Positions 26,885 to 36,086 of a stretch of 64,000 bases of DNA are shown piece by piece. The first letter of the stretch is position 1; each line of letters starts with the position of its first letter. The stretch spans positions 18,657,151 through 18,721,150 of the forward strand of contig CM060118.1 of the NCBI GenBank assembly GCA_030522415.1. Direction: 5' to 3'. A program made the position numbers and the translations under genes. Below the pieces are notes generated by a model. It worked only from the letters and a program-made list of their open reading frames with translations, searched no databases and was not told the DNA's origin. This DNA is from Channallabes apus (taxonomy: Eukaryota; Chordata; Actinopteri; Siluriformes; Clariidae).

Positions 26885-27769
26885 CATACATACATACATT
26901 ATTAAGTCACATTAATGTTGTAAATGTTCCTTAAAGCTAAAGGAGGATCTAAGGAACGTTTGTCATTAGAGCTCTCACTGAGTAACTTCTGTCGTTTCAG
27001 GCAGCTGTAATGGATCTAGTGGAAGCTGACAGGCAGCGGGGTATGGCGGTGCCAGTGTGGAGCGGCTACACTGGACTTCTGATACAAGCGGGATCAGGTG
27101 TAGGTTGCTGTGATATTTCCTGTGAAGGACAGGATTATGTTTCAGAAATGAACAATCATATCTCACTTGCAGAACAATTAAATTTGTTTACACATTTTGC
27201 TATTTATTAGTTGTGAAGTGGAATGTGTTAATTTAGACAATATAATAATACAGGTGAGATGGCACAAAGGGTAGAATTGCCACCTCACAGTAGTGAGCCT
27301 GGGTTCTCTACCTTCTTTTCACCTCATAAAAATGTATAGTACATAGATTGTGTAGTTTAAATTGTCCCAAGGTGTGAATGAGTGTATGAATTGTTCTCAC
27401 GGTGTCCTGAAAGGATAATATGACTAGAATGAATAGAATAAATAAGTGTTGAGGGATATATCATGGGTATGGTAGCTTATGATTCATACAGACTACATTG
27501 TTTATTCATAATTTTTAATTTTATTTCATATTTATTTGTTTTTGTAGGGGGATGTTGAGAAACTTGAAAGGTCTGCTTTCTATGAGCGTTCTAAGAAAGC
27601 ATTTGCTGTTGTAGCAACAGGGTACAGTATAATTCTCAGCTGACATAAATCTACAGTGTAATTCTACCTTAGAATTATAAATCTTTCTTATCTCTCCAAC
27701 AGGGAGACTGCTTTGTATGGAAACATCATTATCAAGAAAGGAGTCATTCGTCCTGAGGAGCTATGCTGA
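17789..27769 (+). CDS. fuom: Fucose mutarotase (6 exons, 154 aa)
   Basis: Exons: 17789-17873, 26490-26558, 26682-26752, 27001-27099, 27548-27621, 27703-27769; all junctions are GT-AG and in phase. The enzyme interconverts alpha- and beta-L-fucose, feeding the fucose salvage route in the cytosol. The product starts MVMLKGIPLLLTPELLYALA and carries the RbsD/FucU-type MGHGDE motif, then LADANFPVSSICKCGPMEIR and FYERSKKAFAVVATGETALYG, which follow the vertebrate FUOM pattern closely. The length equals human FUOM (154 aa). For exon 4 a GTAGGT donor at 27100 was chosen over GTGTAG at 27098 because only it keeps phase with exon 5. Intron 1 is 8.6 kb and full of transposons. No coding damage was seen. 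Confidence 0.95.
18305..19070 (-). mobile_element. Decayed Tc1-like relic (rearranged)
   Basis: Starts with an end-like CAGATCAGCCATAACATTA. A + strand scrap resembling transposase sequence (ATCATGGGCACCCAA) is followed by a - strand part that includes ATCAGATTGAG, the inverse of a decayed LNPIE codon block, and CACCATTCTATCATAGCCAG. The order and orientation of fragments indicate rearrangement. A CA microsatellite lies at 18434-18452. No usable frame. Confidence 0.6.
19077..19671 (+). mobile_element. Deleted Tc1-like element followed by (TA)n
   Basis: The left end reads CACTACCGTTCAAAAGTTTT after TA, and the right side has AAAACTTTTGAACGGTA at about 19606-19622, where it merges with a (TA)n run (19620-19671). 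A fragment of transposase N-terminal coding is readable on the + strand at about 19345-19540 (ARPKPTSAADEKF, ISISTVQRRL). At about 545 bp most of the gene is lost. Confidence 0.72.
19690..20757. mobile_element. Second copy of the same Tc1-like family, split by a hAT MITE
   Basis: Bases 19690-19769 and 20627-20757 together match the part of the element at 19130-19260 and 19410-19450 (TTTCTACATTC..CAACAATACT, GGTAATTATGTAACA, TTAACAGCACCTCA). The hAT MITE at 19770-20626 interrupts it. Heavily decayed; ends not defined. Confidence 0.5.
19770..20626. mobile_element. hAT MITE, copy 1, with internal inverted duplication
   Basis: Ends TAGGGATGTAACGGTA and TACCGTTACATCCCTA (inverse) are flanked by the perfect 8-bp duplication GCATTAGG (19762-19769, 20627-20634). 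Inside, 19867-19952 and 20048-20136 are about 90% identical inverted copies, able to form a long stem. No transposase. The same family recurs inverted at 23479-24102. Confidence 0.88.
20759..22135 (-). mobile_element. Tc1/mariner element with long inverted repeats
   Basis: The ends CAGGTCCTTCTCAAAAAATT and the inverse at 22116-22135 are flanked by TA (20757-20758, 22136-22137). Inverted repeats extend about 200 bp on each side and are nearly identical, with an inner CTCAAAAAATTAGCATATTT repeat. At 1377 bp it is only slightly short. Six bases separate it from the next Tc1 element. Confidence 0.92.
21011..21806 (-). pseudogene. Tc1 transposase pseudogene
   Basis: The start is at 21806 (MGKTADLTAVQKA). 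A helix-turn-helix with SERIGCSQSAVSRHLSG follows, then a frame break near 21580. The C-terminal half from 21505 shows the second and third catalytic residues in QHDLAPAHSA and SPDLNPIEN. The segment expected to hold the first catalytic Asp (WSDES-type) is not readable, pointing to a small deletion before GNQGARVWRKTGE. The last part is frameshifted, ending near 21011. Confidence 0.85.
22142..22863 (-). mobile_element. Internally deleted Tc1-like element
   Basis: The ends TACTCAGCAAAAATAGAAACG and CGTTTCTTTTTTTGCTGAGTG (inverse) are flanked by TA (22140-22141, 22864-22865). The full-length family is about twice as long, so the middle has been lost in a clean deletion. A (TA)n run follows at 22864-22882. 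Confidence 0.85.
22313..22744 (-). CDS. 143-aa ORF: Tc1 DNA-binding domain joined to the transposase C-terminal tail
   Basis: An intact ORF in the deleted Tc1-like element. Residues 20-100 form the paired-like DNA-binding region: KRALGMLQGGMRTADVARAI, RTVRHLRQRYRETGRT, then the GRP-type hook RSGRPCVTTP. After about residue 115 it jumps to a transposase C-terminal tail ending QAAGGHTRY. The whole DDE catalytic core is absent, yet the frame stays open across the deletion. If expressed it could bind Tc1 ends but not cut. No promoter or expression evidence is visible, so a real product is doubtful. Confidence 0.4.
   Translation of the reverse strand: MQDTKETCLPTVKNTQRKMPRVPAHLCKRALGMLQGGMRTADVARAINCHVRTVRHLRQRYRETGRTADHPRSGRPCVTTPAQDGYIRISHLRDRYRMATTTARVTPGTHNPSISQQELTNLVQSMRRRCTAVLQAAGGHTRY
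22883..24452. mobile_element. hAT-type element with nested hAT MITE
   Basis: The ends CAGGGCATGACATT and AATGTCAAGCCCTG are inverted repeats with one mismatch, flanked by ATATATAT on both sides (weak as TSD evidence because the area is a TA repeat). The subterminal regions share CTAGCCAC/GTGGCTAGT motifs. No transposase is visible. 23479-24102 is a nested MITE. Confidence 0.75.
23479..24102. mobile_element. hAT MITE, copy 2 (inverted relative to copy 1)
   Basis: Ends TAGGGATGTAATGGTA and ATTGTTACATCCCTA are flanked by GTAAATAA and GCAAATAA (7 of 8 identical). The body is the reverse orientation of the element at 19770-20626 and has only one arm of that copy's internal palindrome (around 23890-23990). 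No coding potential. Confidence 0.83.
24510..25420 (+). mobile_element. Decayed Tc1/mariner transposase relic, split by a SINE
   Basis: CAAGCAAGAAAACAACTGAG, then phrases of a Tc1 transposase N-terminal half (KCGQKKIVN, KSTVKNKAVFNSGSKSIS) read in shifting + frames up to about 24900. The SINE at 24915-25236 interrupts it. Flanking ends are not defined. A similar relic lies at 43320-43960. Confidence 0.6.
24915..25236 (+). mobile_element. tRNA-derived SINE with RTE-type tail, 14-bp TSD
   Basis: The head GGCGGCACGGTGGTGTAGTGG carries an A box (TGGTGTAGTGG) and, 34 bases on, a B box GGTTCGATTCC, the internal Pol III promoter. The body and the tail ACCCTAAATACAGGATAAAGC resemble RTE-linked SINEs of fish. 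The direct repeats TAAATTGTTAAAGA at 24901-24914 and 25237-25250 are perfect, so the insertion is fairly recent. Confidence 0.92.
25529..26075 (+). mobile_element. Short Tc1-like MITE with transposase C-terminal scrap
   Basis: The ends CAGTACAGGCCAAAAGTTTG and CAAACTTTTGACCTGTACTG (inverse) lie within TA. Inverted repeats reach inward about 150 bp (ACACATGTGGAGTTA and inverse). A + strand scrap, SPDLNPIEMVWGELDQ, then RAKGG, is the C-terminal end of a transposase at about 25686-25895. About 547 bp; non-autonomous. Confidence 0.87.
26856..26899 (+). repeat. (CATA)n microsatellite
   Basis: Eleven units of a CATA tetranucleotide in fuom intron 3. Confidence 0.95.
27258..27440 (+). repeat. Degenerate tRNA-SINE in fuom intron 4
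   Basis: GATGGCACAAAGGGTAGAATT, CCACCTCACAGTAG, CTGGGTTC and AATTGTCCCAAGGTGTGAAT follow the order of a tRNA-derived SINE related to that at 24915-25236, but highly diverged. Confidence 0.5.
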
Positions 27770-28136
27770 AGAATGATGAAATATTCTTGTGATTACACAA
27801 GTTACCTATTGACCTTTAAAAAAAAAAATTTTTAATAGAAAAATAGAAAACATTTGGACAACAAGTTGGAATTGGAGAAGTGCCTAGGTGTTGTAATTTA
27901 CTTATTCCTGCAATATGTTCATTACATTTCAGGAAATCTGCAGACACAGGCCTATAAGGTGGAATAAATGTTATGACTTGGAAATGCTATGAAACCACTA
28001 GCATGGTTCCACAGGTATCAGCTGGATGAACTTAGTTTCTCAAACTAAGAGACATCATTGTTCAGGCGGGTTATCTTTTGCTTTTCATAGTTTTTTTATT
28101 CTACTACTGAAGTGGTTAAAATGTTGCTTCTGCTGA

Positions 28137-28142
28137 AATAAA
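28137..28142 (+). terminator. fuom: fuom polyadenylation signal
   Basis: AATAAA about 370 bases after the fuom stop codon (27767-27769). The next gene runs toward it on the opposite strand, with an AATAAA for that gene at 28421-28426 (- strand). Confidence 0.7.
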
Positions 28143-28513
28143 AGCTGAAAATGCAGACAATTAATGTTTATATTCTATATTTTATTAATTAAATAAACCA
28201 CAAGGTATGTCTGCTTATAATTTGTTTTCATTTATTAATTTGGTTGTCAATTCTATCCAGAGCAATGCAGAATTGAGACGTCATACAATCCAGGTTCAGG
28301 TTTAGGTTTCTATGCTTTACTTAAGGTTCTGGCAGTTCTGAGAATGAAACACACAATCTTCTGATCATTAACATATCATTAACTGCTATATTCATTGGTC
28401 AGAATGAGACCTGCATCTAATTTATTTCTATTCAATTATTATGAATATATAACCTTCATGCAGTTTAACGTTTTCTGAGCATTATTTTATAATTTTAATT
28501 GCATTATTCTTGT

Positions 28514-30034
28514 TTAGCTATGAAAGATCTGATCTCGGTCCTCTTCAGGTTCTGTATAAACTTTCTTGGAAAGATCTCCTGGAATTACTGGAACATGAAA
28601 TACTTGGTCTGTAAAATCTCCATGATATAGGCCATCTTTGTCTTCCTCTGGGGTCATATACACACTTGCTTTATGTAGTCCCACCACGTCAGTCTTGTCA
28701 GGCGCTGGTATCTCAAGCTGGACCACTTTCTCACTGAGGTCAGCATAGTTCACTAGTCCCTGTATGTTATGGTAAACATCATCGAGGTCCTCCTCAGCTT
28801 CTTGATAGAGCTGGCCCTGAATGTAGGATTGCGTTTCATGGAAAGCGTCAACGTGCTCGTTTCCAGGTAGGTGCTGAACCTCAGATGGGTGGTAGAACTT
28901 GTCTTTGTCTTCTTCAGGCTTATTGTATTTCTGCTGGCGAAACTGTTTCATGGCTTTCCATATGGCCATGTGAGGATCAATGTTGATCTCTTCCAAATCC
29001 TGCTGCTCGACAGGTTCAACTTCTTTAAGTCCCGGAATGATTTTCTCTTCAAAATCATGAGACCTGTTGTGAGAAAATTTATTCAGACTGACGGTATAGC
29101 GCTTAATCAACATCTAAAGTATAATTTACAGTATTTTATATTTATTAAATGATTTTAGGGTGAGAAGAAAAGGGAAAACACACAACCTTGTATCTTGAGC
29201 TGCTTTATGGTTTTCCTCTCCCTGTATAAAAAGCAGATCATACCACTGATTAATAGCATTTGGAGGTTTGCCTTATCCTCATTGAAAAACTGCACAGATT
29301 TATGGATTTTAATGATCAATTAAAACCAAAATGATTTGTAAAATGATTTATCAGTCTTCCATAAACCAATGATTTATCAGTCTTCCATCAGCCAGACCAC
29401 TTAAACCAAAGTAATTTTTTGCCTTAAATTTAAATATATTCCGAATATAGTTTATAGAATAATGCATTTTAAATAAAAGAAAAATGTTTAATGAGTGTTC
29501 AACTAATATAACTGTAGTTGCACGCCCACTGGTTTACAGACACAGATGTAATCAATTACTAAGTTGTAGGTCTTTAAAAATTGGCTGTAACTTTGCATTC
29601 TGTGGTTGCATACAGAACATCTTATTTTTAAAGCTCAGGCTGAGGCTGCCATGAAACTCCCTTGATATACCTTACTAGTGGTTGTGCAAAAGAAAGAAAT
29701 CCATGTAATAAGAGCTTAACAATGCACTACTTAGTGTATAAAAATCACATTCAGTAAGATAATTTTTTTACCCAGTACTAACTGCACAAGTGAAAATTAT
29801 GAAAGCAAAATGAATAAATAAAACACTGTAAAGATTCATACCCATGTTTTATATGGGCTTGCTCTGGTGCTGTACAGCATCACGGACAAGCAAAGCAGAA
29901 CAGAGCACCTATAATATTGGGGAAAAGGGTAACATTATTGACTATTTTGCCTTTATATACAGTACAATAGGTCATACCTGTTATGACATAAAAGAAAATA
30001 ATTAAATTGCACTTATGTACACTTACCTGAACAT
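28514..30034 (-). CDS. prap1: Proline-rich acidic protein 1-like, secreted (4 coding exons, 219 aa)
   Basis: Coding exons in - strand order: 30034-30027 (ATGTTCAG), 29908-29842, 29221-29187, 29063-28514; all GT-AG, with a strong GTAAGT first donor. Residues 1-19 form a signal peptide (MFRCSVLLCLSVMLYSTRA). The remainder is acidic, hydrophilic and probably disordered. Four copies of a [PA]EEDxDxx[YF]H motif stand at 86-95, 126-135, 175-184 and 209-218; the last ends the protein as PEEDRDQIFHS. Mammalian PRAP1, a secreted lipid-binding protein of gut and liver that also sits beside FUOM in opposite orientation, ends with the same PEEDQDHIYH-type motif. Orthology is inferred from motif, secretion signal and synteny; overall similarity is low, as usual for disordered proteins. 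Human PRAP1 is 151 aa, so this form is longer. The 3' end converges with fuom. Confidence 0.82.
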
Positions 30035-33000
30035 TGCTGCACCTGATGTCTTTAGCACAATGAGTAAAGAAATGGATTGTCACAAGATCATGGTGCATAT
30101 CAGAATTGTCATAAAAAAGAGTAAAGGTCATTAGTTAAGCAGAAACTTATAGACTTTGGTCCTTCAAAGTACAGAGTAGTATTATTGAATTATCTTCTTT
30201 GTTTATACAGCAGCTTACTATACAAAACACACACTAAATACAGCTACTTTACTTTATATGAGCTTTAGATTACTTTTAGAATACTTTAGATTTATATGAG
30301 CAGAACATGAAATGCAAAACAAACAAGAAAGCAAAACAAACGAAAAACACTGAAATATTACATGGAAAATATTAGGGTGGGAAAAAAAACCTTGTGTGAT
30401 GTTCTATTTACATAACTTATATAATTTATGACTGTGTATATGACTGATTCTGGAAGCAGTTGGTCATTTAACATGAGCAGGAAACTGTAACAACTAAGAA
30501 ACAATGTGAAGAAATGTAGGTCTTGACGTTGTTAGCTGTAACATGATACTATGAATGACTACAAATAAATTCATTCAAATAAGTTAATTGTATCCCATCA
30601 CAGGAATTTGCTATGACCATGTTTATGATGATGGTAAACTTCTAGAAAATTTGGATTATAAAGTGGCATACGTATCTAAAATAATTCTATTTACTGTACA
30701 GATTCTTCTGTATAAAGCAACAGTAAGGTAAATATTACGCTGAATTCAGACAATGCCATTATTACCTGCCGATTAGCATACATTCAATTTATAAGGTATA
30801 TTCAGGCATTTTCTCTATATTTTTATATTATCAGTAATTAGGAAATATAACATACATTATTCCAATGACATATTTAACAAAATATTTGGAAGTGTCCTGT
30901 TTAGACAAAGTCAGTCTTCGAATAGTAGGACTTGCTAAACTAGAGACACTAAAGGGACTCACACAATCCACACCCACCTCCCACAGAGCTGTGTGGGGGA
31001 GATTGAAGACAGACAAGTGTGTTGTGATCTCAGTGCCAAGTACTTGCCCTCATTAACCCAAGCAGCCTCAATAACAGGACAATGTTTACTCAGTATGTTG
31101 GTTAGACATGAGGGGATTGATTCTGACTCACCCTCACCTGCCAGGCCTTGTTTACGGGCTAAATGGAAGAACTCTTCAGGGCATTAACCAACCACGTCAG
31201 AAACAACTCTCAGGAAGCAGTAAAAGCAAGTATGATAAAAGAGTATGATAACAGGTCATAATAGAGAACTCATTAAAGATCGACATTATAAATGATAGCA
31301 AATGCAAGTTTTATTTTGGATGGTGGTATATTAGACATGTCCTCTCACAAATACCTTCTAATATATAGAAGTCATTAAACTAATAACTCTATTTTCAGAG
31401 GGGTTATATCAGTTCGCACAACCACCTGGGCACTAAATCCATTCCGCTACTACAGGCTCTGGGGCATCTCTCTATACGAGACTTTTTATGGTTTCTTACC
31501 AACAAGCAACTTACATGTGCTTGTAATTAAATGATTGTAATTTGAATGTAGCAATTTTAATGAAGCTCCACACATGCCCTTGATGTTTACTTTGACCAAA
31601 CAGCAGCTATTAGTATATAGGGATTGTATAGTATGATGTTGTCAAAACTTGTTATTTTGTTATGTCTGTTCTTTAATTTGTTTATTTTAGAACAAAATCA
31701 GCTGGAACAGATTGCACATTTATAGGTAGTTCTCTTCAAAATACAAAATCCCTAAAACAGGTTTTCATAAACACTTGGTTAAATACAAATTATATCTATA
31801 TATATATAGTTATTACATTTATAAAAGACCACTCACAACATGTACATCATTTTACATGGAGGAATCTTTTACTACGTAGCAACGGTTGTGTAAAATTAGT
31901 TAGAATTGAAAAGAAATCTACTTATGGTGTTCCTTCATGCAGCCTTATTTTAAAATATATATATATATTTTTTTTATTTAAATTAGCTACTCAAATATAC
32001 AAATAATTTGAACTAAAATGTACACAATGTAAAAAATAAAAAAAGGACATATAAAATTTATATGGTCCTTGATGCTTTTGACTGTATTTTTTTGTAACCT
32101 CATGAAACAATCATTGTACAGTATTTATTACATAAAAAATAAGTAATAAATACACATTAAAATAATGTATGTCTGTTTGAACTGTAAAAAAATAAAAATA
32201 AAAAAAAGTAACCATCTCATTTAAGCTCAGCAGTACAATCCTGGGATTTCTCTCTCTACTTGACCTTTGTCTCCTCATGCAAAGGTAAGAGAAGAAACAG
32301 GCTCTGCCCAGGTTGATCTCTGGTTGTCTCAGACATTGCGGCTTTTCGCTGGGTGAGGTACAGATCTTTAGACGCCCTTCACAAAGTGTACCCACACCCG
32401 GCTGGGCTGCTTTTAATTACGATAGCCGTGGCGTAACTCTCCTCGCCATCAGCCATGCAGTTGCTGAGTGACAGACTGTGGGAACAAATGGCCCAAGGCA
32501 TGGAACTAAATAAAGTGCTGCAAAGTATTTATTGGTGCCAGTAATACAGACCTCATGCATGATCGAGCCCCTCTGCTATCCTGTTTGCCTGCTGCTAAAG
32601 ACCATCCATAGCGAGGGTTTTTTATGTACAGTGCAAGAGTGGAGGGAATTTAAGCAAAAGTATATATTAATTGCATGCGGGAAATAGATTACATATATCT
32701 CTACTTAAGAAAACTGGGTGTTTAAGGAACCCAGGAAATTTCTTCGTTGAAAGTATTAATGTCTGTAATCTAATGTGTGTCAACTATTTCATTTGATATA
32801 TTTAATGCCATGACATTATGTCTACTTTGTCCACCACATGTTTGGTGTATTTTGCTGCAGCTTTAGCATTGTATTCTTTATTACAGCAGATTATTATAAT
32901 TTTCTTATGTGAAAACATTTTGGTATTTTTGTATGGTTCCCAATGTGGATGGTCAAGGTCACTTTTTTACTGTAATGATTTAATTTTGTAAAATGACTGC

Positions 33001-35003
33001 AAATGGCCAATAGCAAATAAACCAATACTATTTAATAACACCAAATTATTCAGTGTTTCCAAAAAGAAAGAAACTTTTATTACATGAAACTTTTTTTAAT
33101 TATGTGAAAATGTGAATTCTAAAAATTTAAGTAATTGAACACAACTACATATCTCTCTAATAGGCCTGGATGGTATGGTAAAAATTACTAAAATAAATTT
33201 TTTATATTATCAGCCTTTTCTTTAAACTAACTGCACTATATCTACCAGTATGGTCAGATTATTAGATCCCATTTAATTAACAAATATCGGGTTTAGAGTT
33301 TGCCGGCATTTTACTGTCATATCATTCTTACTGTCAAATCAAAAATACCAACACAAATGTTAGCACTCACATACACTATTGATTTTTAACCATAATTAAA
33401 TGTTTTGATTAGCCCATGGCCTATATCTTTTCTTTTTTCATAGCAGGTGGGGGTTAGTTTGATTTGATCAGATTTACTCATAAAATGCAAACCGGACTGT
33501 ATTTTCCCTGGACTAGTTCCAATCTCCTACTGTGTATGTTCTCTTTTGAGCCTCTCCAGGAATGTTCCAGAGGTACATGGTACTCAGACTTCATGGCTCA
33601 CAGCGAAAGACGAGCTTTGTGTGAACGCTTGCCTGAGGACACTGATGCTGCAGGGCTACATGGCAAACAAACTTGACCAGCTCATAGTCATAATATATAC
33701 TGTAGTACATTATAATGCTACACAGTGTTTATTAGAAAGCAGATCCCTCACTGCTTGTGCAAAATAAACTGCTGATGTTTCATGCTGGTCTGCAAACCGC
33801 CATTATTTTGTTAGACTAAACTGTGAACCTTGGGGTTTCCAAACAATATTGATTTTTTTTTTTTACATTTGTGTAGCTGTAAACTGTATAAAACTGCTTT
33901 TATGTCTATATTAAAAATTAACTACATAGTTTCATGAGCCATCCATGCTGTTGTGAGAAATTTAAAAGACCTGGAGAACAGTGAAGTACTCAAAACTTAT
34001 AGGCTCTTGTGTTTCACAGTCAACGCAGGCCTGATTTTAAGCGTGGTTGGCACTAAATTTATGGGAGAACATTTTTAATTTCCACTGAATCATGCAAAAT
34101 GAGCACAGTAAAAAAAAAGAGAGAGAACTTGATTTGTTTATTTTCCCACCCCACCATTGCAGCCTGACCTTATTTGTTTTAGTTGGTCACAGAGCAGTCT
34201 GTGGCATTGGAAACAGACAAGTATGCTACCTATGTCTACATTCCTTCATAGATCAAACCCTTGGAAAAATTGCAGGCCTGTCTTTAGAATCATGCATATC
34301 GCCTAATCAATGTTCCTGCTCCTGCTTGGCACTTCACCAATTAATTTAGATGACAATCTTGACACATTGCTTTAAACCTGTGAAACCACCGTTTGTGTAG
34401 AGTTGACCTAGCTAAATATACAAAGCCTACATTAACAGCTAAATGGCAGTAAAAGATATTACCCAGTATGTGCTTTCTTGTCTTAAGAAAGATTCTGTTT
34501 AATTGTTCGGTTGTCAAGACTGAAACCTTTATTTTCAGCCTGACAAATGTGTGTGGGTTTGATTTTTATTATTTTTTTAACAAGTTGAGTAGTATTCAGC
34601 TGAGCATGTTTTTAAAATAAGCAATACTTTGTAAATGGTGATAGCTCACTAGGATACTGCCAGGTGCTTAGTTTAATGTTTAGAGATGATTTGACATTCA
34701 GCATAGTTGTTCTGCATGTTCTGCAAATTGCAAACTAATTACTTTGCACACTGTAAAAACAAGCTTTAAAAGTTTAAAGCATTTAAAAAATCCCTGATCT
34801 CTCATTTGCATAAATAAATGTGTATGTGTGCGCGTGTGGTTTTACATAGAACATAAGCATACAGAAAAGTTTCATTTCAAAATTTAAAAACAGATGTGCA
34901 GCATCTGAGATATTTCTGTTAATGGTGCATTTCATCAAGTCAGACTATTCAATATGCTCAGCCATCAGTCAATAACGTCAACATCTCAAACAAATCGCTT
35001 GGG
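30035..35003. other. Intergenic region upstream of prap1-like gene
   Basis: AT-rich single-copy-looking sequence. No gene, transposon or RNA gene recognised. Two blocks stand out by balanced composition and lack of repeats: about 30960-31200 and about 32220-32640. Confidence 0.5.
32220..32640. promoter_or_regulatory. Candidate conserved non-coding block
   Basis: A GC-balanced island in AT-rich surroundings, with a homeodomain-type TAATTA at 32414-32419 and no coding frame of note. Proposed as a possible enhancer because it lies in the transposon-poor interval next to msx3. No alignment was possible, so this is inference only. Confidence 0.25.
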
Positions 35004-35324
35004 CTAGCAGCACATAGCTGTGTGTGAAAACAACTGTTTGAACTTTTCCCAGAAGCTCAGAGACTGCAAATGAGAACCAGTGGCAGACACGTACACCACT
35101 AACTTCCTCCGCTGAACTAAGGATGGCTCCATGTCGTCTGCATCTACTGTATCTACATTGGATCCAATATTGGATCCATGTGTGGCGGCTTTCAGCCATT
35201 CCTCCGAAGGAGGCTGAACTTCCCATACATGCTGCCCCCCAGAGGACATTAGCTTTGTGGAATGCGAAAAATGAAGGAGAAGTTGCAGCACATAAATCCC
35301 ACTTAACAGTAAGTTTTTATTCAA
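35004..35324 (-). CDS. Possible small secreted protein, 106 aa (doubtful)
   Basis: An open frame whose first 22 residues look like a signal peptide (hydrophobic core with IYVLQLLLHF). An acidic middle (DTVDADDMEP) follows, then a basic RRK step and an amphipathic C-terminal stretch SLSFWEKFKQLF. I recognise no family. The block has a more balanced base composition than its surroundings, but the ORF is short, overlaps other open frames and contains a 20-bp DNA palindrome, so it may be chance. No splice partners were found. Confidence 0.25.
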   Translation of the reverse strand: MNKNLLLSGIYVLQLLLHFSHSTKLMSSGGQHVWEVQPPSEEWLKAATHGSNIGSNVDTVDADDMEPSLVQRRKLVVYVSATGSHLQSLSFWEKFKQLFSHTAMCC

Positions 35325-35644
35325 ACCATACTAAAAACAGCTGCACACTGTTGACAAATAAAGAAGGTTAACAAACCTTTATTAAGCAGATATTAATAAC
35401 AAATCCTAACATATATCAATAACTAAAGCTGACAATAACAAAGTGACTAAAGCTTCCAACATGACCTTTATTGATTGAACCTATTTATATGGTTTTGTGT
35501 TAATATGCTGTTTATCGCTGCACATTATTGCACTTAAGATTGGTTTTGATGTCTAATATTTAAATATGTGGTTTCTTACAGCTTTTACACGTCATCACGA
35601 TTTAATCACGTTCTGTCACGTTATAATTCAATGTTACACCTGAG

Positions 35645-36086
35645 GAAACACAAACAATTTATAAATAATTAGAACTTTATCCCATGCCCATAAAACATGT
35701 TTAGAAGTAAATTATTTAAAAGTAAGAGTTGTATGATACCCGTTCCTCACACTACAGTTTACTACTTTATGCATGTCATCGTATTAAATAGCTTTATTCA
35801 GCATATCTTTCATGCATTTACATTGTTTTGGAGAATGACTCAAAAGCCATGTCATTACACCCAAAGAAACACAAACAACTGAAAAATAATTTGAACTTCA
35901 TTTCACACCCATAAAACATGTTATGTCTTAAAAGTAAATGTATTCGAAGTCTGAGTTGTATGTTGTATACCTCACACTCAAGTTTACTACTGTACCCATA
36001 TGATTAAATAACTTCATTCACCATATCTTTCATTCATTTACATTGTTTTGGAGAATGACTCAAAAGCCATGACATTTATTAGTAAA
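35645..36086. repeat. Two-copy tandem duplication, unit about 221 bp
   Basis: The segment starting GAAACACAAACAA at 35645 recurs from 35866. Shared phrases in the same order include CCCATAAAACATGTT, GTTTACTACT, CATATCTTTCAT and TTTACATTGTTTTGGAGAAT followed by GACTCAAAAGCCATG. Divergence is uneven: the last 50 bases are nearly identical while the middle differs by substitutions and small indels. Confidence 0.88.

Noticed and set aside
27098..27103. GTGTAG as the donor of fuom exon 4
   Set aside because: It would shift the frame into exon 5; the GTAGGT two bases downstream restores the conserved KLER..FYERSKK reading.
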